This document shows, piece by piece, positions 40,421 through 43,335 of a stretch of DNA of 43,335 nt. Both the position numbers and the translations under genes were made by a program. The notes below the pieces were generated by a model. It saw nothing but the letters and a program-made list of their open reading frames with translations. It was not told the DNA's origin and ran no database searches. The stretch lies in the NCBI GenBank assembly GCA_964211495.1, contig CAXORL010000011.1, positions 1 to 43,335 on the forward strand, written 5' to 3'. Within the stretch, counting starts at the first letter, position 1, and every line of letters begins with the position of its first letter. Source of the stretch: Faucicola osloensis_B (GTDB lineage: Bacteria; Pseudomonadota; Gammaproteobacteria; Pseudomonadales; Moraxellaceae).

Positions 40421-40442
40421 GACTATGTTAATTTATGTCCTA
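40418..40442. promoter_or_regulatory. Putative RepB operator (inverted iteron half-sites)
   Basis: TAGGAC (40418-40423) and GTCCTA (40437-40442) are inverted copies of the iteron start, spaced by 13 bp, 42 bp before the repB ATG. In Rep_3 plasmids, Rep dimers bind such inverted sites to repress rep. Function by analogy. Confidence 0.5.
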
Positions 40443-40483
40443 ATAATAAATTTAGTAGTTTGTTTTAGGAAAGTGAAGTTAAT

Positions 40484-41497
40484 ATGAGTAAAGATTTAAT
40501 TGTAAAATCAAATGTCGTCATTACTGCAAGTTACCACCTTACTGCTAACGAGCAGCGTCTCATTCTTTCAGCAATTTCTCAAATTCCTAAAGGTATTATT
40601 GTTCAAGATGAAGATGTTTATACAATTGAAATTAGCGATTTTATTGAATTAGGCGTGCATCCAAAGACAGCATACAGGGAAATGCGAGAAGCAGCTGAAC
40701 GGCTTTATGAACGTTCTATTGTGCTCAAAGTGGGCGATAATGTTATAAAGACCCGTTGGGTTCAGGATATGGGTGTAGGAACGGGGGAAGGTTTAATCAA
40801 TCTTGCAAAAAGCTTAGGAATAAAGCCTGCAAAAATGCCGAGTAACCAACATTTTGTTGTTCTTCGGTTTAGCAAATCTATTCTCCCCTATCTTAGTAAT
40901 TTATCTGCAAATTTTACTCAGTACCTTAAAGAGGATATTGCTGGGCTTGGAAGCTCCTACAGCATTCGATTTTACGAATTGATTATGCAATTTAAAGATA
41001 CAGGTTTTAGAAGAATTACTATTGAAAGTTTACGAGAGTGGTTGGATCTAAGGGATAAATATCCAGCGACAAAAGATTTAAAAGTAAGAGTCATTGAAAC
41101 AGCAGTGAATGAAATTAATGAAAAAACGAAGCTAAACGTTACTTACCAACTTATCAAAACGGGTAAAAAATTCACTCACCTTGAATTAAGATTTAAAATC
41201 AAACCACAACCAAACAAAAACTTCCAACTTGGTGCTAAAACAATTGATATGTTTGAGCAAGCCACTCAAGAACTCCAAAGTACACCTTCATGGAAAACTA
41301 AGGGCTTGTCGGATGCTCAAATCAATAAAATCGCAAAATTTAAAAAAGAATTCTTAGATGCTAATAATAATTTATTAGCAAGTAATGATAGTCGAAGTTA
41401 TGATGAGGTGTTTAATAGTTGGAGAGTATTATTAAGAGATCCCAATAGTGTTGGAAAATTTAAACTTATTAAAGAAATATTAGAAAGAAGTTGGTAG
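40484..41497 (+). CDS. repB: Replication initiator, Rep_3 family
   Basis: A 337-aa initiator. The N-terminal signature DLIVKSNVVITASYHLTANE, with QRLILSAI, marks the first winged-helix of Rep_3/RepB proteins. SIRFYELIMQFKDTGFRRIT is the typical second winged-helix region, followed by VIETAVNEINEKTKLNVTY. It binds the iterons just upstream and opens the origin. The length is normal. The ATG follows a GTGAAG-type ribosome binding site. The C-terminal ~80 residues (SDAQINKIAKFKKEF) are less conserved. Autoregulation through the inverted half-sites upstream is likely. Confidence 0.9.
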   Translation: MSKDLIVKSNVVITASYHLTANEQRLILSAISQIPKGIIVQDEDVYTIEISDFIELGVHPKTAYREMREAAERLYERSIVLKVGDNVIKTRWVQDMGVGTGEGLINLAKSLGIKPAKMPSNQHFVVLRFSKSILPYLSNLSANFTQYLKEDIAGLGSSYSIRFYELIMQFKDTGFRRITIESLREWLDLRDKYPATKDLKVRVIETAVNEINEKTKLNVTYQLIKTGKKFTHLELRFKIKPQPNKNFQLGAKTIDMFEQATQELQSTPSWKTKGLSDAQINKIAKFKKEFLDANNNLLASNDSRSYDEVFNSWRVLLRDPNSVGKFKLIKEILERSW

Positions 41498-41724
41498 AAA
41501 TGTGTCCTATTTTAATAACTGCTTTTATTACTTAACTTACTAACAGTACATAACTTACTTAAATTATTGATTAGCCTAAGCAAATATTTTAAAAAATAAC
41601 CAATAAATTCAAATATTTAATTTAATAAAATTATTTTATAAATTACTTAACTTAAATAACTTAATTCAGTTATAATAGTTATGTAACTTAAGTAAATTAA
41701 TAAACTTAATTAAGTGGTGAATTT
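41498..41724. repeat. Centromere-like ACTTA repeats and parA promoter (left cluster)
   Basis: This 227-bp gap repeats ACTTA/TAAGT many times (TTACTTAACTTAC, AACTTACTTAA, TTACTTAACTTAAATAACTT, TAACTTAAGTAAAT). A -10 TATAAT (41671-41676) is embedded among them, before parA. The same repeats occur on the far side of the par genes. This fits a parS site where the small partner protein binds and also represses parA. Confidence 0.6.
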
Positions 41725-42372
41725 ATGATAATACTTATTGGTGGTGAAAAAGGTGGCTCGGGAAAAAGCTGCTTAGCTCAGAATATTGCTGTATATTTGC
41801 AAAATAAAGACCGTGATATTTTATTACTAGATGCAGACCCTCAAGGTACAACAACCGATTGGGTTAAAGAGCGTGAACAAAATCAAATATCAAAAACCCT
41901 ACCTTCAGTTCAATGTTCAGGCAATATTAGACAAACTCTTATTGATTTATCCAAGCGCTATCAAGATATTGTTATTGATGCGGGAGGACAAGATTCTGAA
42001 GCACTGCGTTCGGCAATGACGGTTGCCACTCATATGCTGTTACCCTTTCGTCCAAAAAGGCGTGATTTAAAAACATTGGCACATATGGAAAATCTAGTCA
42101 AAATGGCAAAAGCCATTAATCCAAATCTAGATGCAAAAGCAGTGATGACGCAATGCCCTACGCTACCTAGTCAATTTCAACGTATTACAGATGCTAAAGA
42201 TGCGTGTGAATCATTCAATATTCCAGCACTACAAAACTTTACCAGTAATCGTAATATTTATGATGATGCAGATGAAAATGGCTTCACTGTATTTGAAGCT
42301 AAAGGTGATACGGATGGCAAAGCGAATGCTGAGATTGTTGCAATTGTGGAAGAATTTTTGGGAGAAGTATAA
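41725..42372 (+). CDS. parA: ParA-family partition ATPase
   Basis: A 215-aa protein with the deviant Walker A GGEKGGSGKS (Lys9 signature and Lys14), DILLLDADPQGT (Walker A' / switch) and DIVIDAGGQDSEALRSA (Walker B). It lacks the N-terminal HTH of large ParA, so it is the short type Ib class. It moves plasmid copies apart with a small DNA-binding partner. ATG 42372 of that partner overlaps its stop, so they are coupled. GTGGTG precedes the start. Confidence 0.9.
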   Translation: MIILIGGEKGGSGKSCLAQNIAVYLQNKDRDILLLDADPQGTTTDWVKEREQNQISKTLPSVQCSGNIRQTLIDLSKRYQDIVIDAGGQDSEALRSAMTVATHMLLPFRPKRRDLKTLAHMENLVKMAKAINPNLDAKAVMTQCPTLPSQFQRITDAKDACESFNIPALQNFTSNRNIYDDADENGFTVFEAKGDTDGKANAEIVAIVEEFLGEV

Positions 42373-42665
42373 TGGGATTAGCTGATTTAAAAAAGAAAGA
42401 ATCGATTGATAATATATCTGTTGAAGGTTTTATTGGTGGGGCCAGCACACACTCCTTGCAAAAACAATCGAAAGCTAAATATATTCGTCAAACCTTTTCT
42501 TTGACACAAGAGGTGAGTGACCAAATTGATGAATTGTTAGTAAAAAGCAAGGTGGCTCGTGCCAATCGCTCTATGATAATTAAAACAGCTGTACAGCAGT
42601 TAAGCTTCTTATCTGAAGAGCAGCTAAACTTAGCTGTATTAGCAACCAAAAATGATGAAAGTTAA
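42372..42665 (+). CDS. Partition partner (ParB-like, small DNA-binding protein)
   Basis: A 97-aa protein. The N-terminus is flexible and polar (residues 1-35). The C-terminal part KYIRQTFSLTQEVSDQIDEL, then ARANRSMIIKTAVQQLSFL, has the strand-helix-helix pattern of a ribbon-helix-helix domain. In short-ParA systems the partner is usually such an RHH protein that binds repeats at parS and stimulates the ATPase through its N-terminus. Coupled to parA by a 1-nt overlap. Confidence 0.75.
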   Translation: MGLADLKKKESIDNISVEGFIGGASTHSLQKQSKAKYIRQTFSLTQEVSDQIDELLVKSKVARANRSMIIKTAVQQLSFLSEEQLNLAVLATKNDES

Positions 42666-42786
42666 ATAACTTGCGTAAATTAATATTATTATTAAAACTC
42701 AATAAGTTAAGTAAGTTATTAAGATATATTTTTTTTGAATCAAAGATTATAAATCTTGTCCACTTACATAGGCATACGTTAAAACA
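42666..42786. repeat. Centromere-like repeats, middle cluster
   Basis: AATAAGTTAAGTAAGTTATT and AATAACTTGCGTAAA repeat the same TAAGT/ACTTA units as the left cluster, directly after the partner gene. Confidence 0.5.
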
Positions 42787-43018
42787 ATGAATAGTAAAAG
42801 TTTTCCCAAAGGTATTCAAACTTTTTCTAAAATTAGAGAAGGTAACTATTATTACGTTGATAAAACGCCTTAACTAGTGGATTTACGCAAAAGCTTTAAA
42901 ACAAATAAATGATAAAGGATATGCTGAAAAATACCAAGCTACTAGGAAGTTAATTCGCAATAATGGTGTTGCTTTTGATGAAGTGAGTAAAACAATGGCA
43001 TATAAATATGAGCAATAA
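42787..43018 (+). pseudogene. AAA-ATPase-like / PD-(D/E)XK protein, internally deleted
   Basis: ATG 42787 gives MNSKSFPKGIQTFSKIREGN and YYYVDKTP, the characteristic start of the AAA-ATPase-like (PF09820) family, then a stop. From about 42888 a second frame reads AKALKQINDKGYAEKYQATR and ends at 43018, matching the family's C-terminal region (IKEKGYAEKY, part of the PD-(D/E)XK domain). Roughly 400 central codons are gone. The piece lies inside the plasmid's partition repeat area. Confidence 0.65.
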
Positions 43019-43185
43019 GTTAATGAACTTTATTAACTTAAGTAAGTTAAAAAAGTTAAGTAATTTTTCCCTCTAGTAAATTGTGAGTTGAACAAAGTTG
43101 AAACTTAAATAAGTTATTTAAATGACATAACTTCCTAAACTTAAGTAATTAAATTAAAGTCATTCTTTAATTTAAAAAACTAATC
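43019..43185. repeat. Centromere-like repeats, right cluster
   Basis: AACTTTATTAACTTAAGTAA, GTTAAAAAAGTTAAGTAA and CTAAACTTAAGTAATTAA continue the ACTTA/TAAGT family past the pseudogene. Together with the clusters at 41498 and 42666 they flank the par genes on both sides. Confidence 0.5.
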
Positions 43186-43233
43186 GTAAAGTAATGTTAC
43201 GACAACCTATTGTTTTTCGTGATTTTGTAAATC

Positions 43234-43256
43234 AGCGCCAATTCGGCGCTTTTTTA
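43234..43256 (+). terminator. Intrinsic terminator
   Basis: Stem AGCGCC (43234-43239) and GGCGCT (43245-43250), 5-nt loop, then TTTTTA. No gene directly upstream is intact, so it may end transcription from the par region. Confidence 0.7.
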
Positions 43257-43335
43257 TTCTATTTATTTCACGATAAAGCCAAATAAATCTAATTATGATA
43301 AGATATGATAATTATCATTTATCGTGAGAAATTTA
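43257..43335. repeat. Nested inverted repeats at window end
   Basis: Outer arms TTTCACGATAAA (43266-43277) and TTTATCGTGAGAAAT (about 43317-43331); inside the right arm is a perfect 14-bp palindrome, ATGATAATTATCAT (43305-43318). No gene. It may be an operator, a recombination site or part of an element beyond the edge. Confidence 0.45.

Noticed and set aside
43305..43318. ATGATAATTATCAT as a Fur box
   Set aside because: It is a palindrome of A/T-rich bases in AT-rich DNA, lacks the full 7-1-7 pattern, and no iron gene is in view.
1..43335. tRNA, rRNA or riboswitch genes
   Set aside because: No cloverleaf, rRNA segment or recognised riboswitch core was seen on either strand by eye.

Overview
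The window looks like an accessory plasmid segment from a gammaproteobacterium, most likely a Moraxellaceae member (Moraxella/Psychrobacter/Acinetobacter type). The basis is a Rep_3 initiator behind 22-bp iterons, a small ParA plus a partner gene, AT-rich DNA and many insertion sequences. This is inference from gene content. The first 227 or so bases hold a cut-off transposase, so the left edge is probably an IS-bounded contig end.

Layout. 1-3640: transposase fragment, an LRAT/NlpC-fold protein, and a run of small exported or membrane proteins. One of these has a nonsense codon just after its signal peptide. Another had its last codons replaced by an IS5-family element (2745-3612, TAA duplication). 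3699-4749: a Panacea-type toxin-antitoxin pair with its own promoter and terminator. 4757-6181: a damaged IS3-family element followed by an older remnant of the same kind.

6300-12755 is a compact, translationally coupled six-gene cluster: UDP-glucuronate decarboxylase-like SDR, ATP-grasp ligase, an NDP-kinase-fold protein, NodU/TobZ-type carbamoyltransferase, membrane glycosyltransferase 2, and a radical SAM protein with a CX5CX2C motif. It resembles a pathway for a carbamoylated, glycosylated small molecule or surface sugar that I do not recognise.

Convergent to it, 22508-12858 (minus) is a five-gene operon: SF1 helicase with a coiled-coil insertion, wHTH-PIN protein, coiled-coil protein, ClpB-like AAA+ ATPase, and NrdG-like radical SAM activase. 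Upstream and co-oriented is a 1590-aa P-loop protein. The combination suggests an undescribed NTP-dependent conflict or defence system. 27803-29090 is a second IS3-family element.

29147-38474 holds LRR proteins, a GIY-YIG protein, a WYL-regulator operon with a Cas4-like Fe-S nuclease/DEDD exonuclease (DUF2779), and a tandemly duplicated two-gene cassette. Three copies of a near-palindrome (core CATAACCTGTC) each sit exactly 11 nt before a -10-like hexamer, in front of the WYL operon and both cassettes. They appear to tie these units into one regulon.

38599-39060 is an IS3 remnant. 39174-43335 is the plasmid backbone: small genes, iterons, repB, parA and a partner gene flanked by ACTTA/TAAGT centromere-like repeats, and an internally deleted AAA-ATPase-like pseudogene. 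A roughly 60-bp double-hairpin element occurs three times, each time inside an IS transposase gene, with paired base changes that keep the hairpins.
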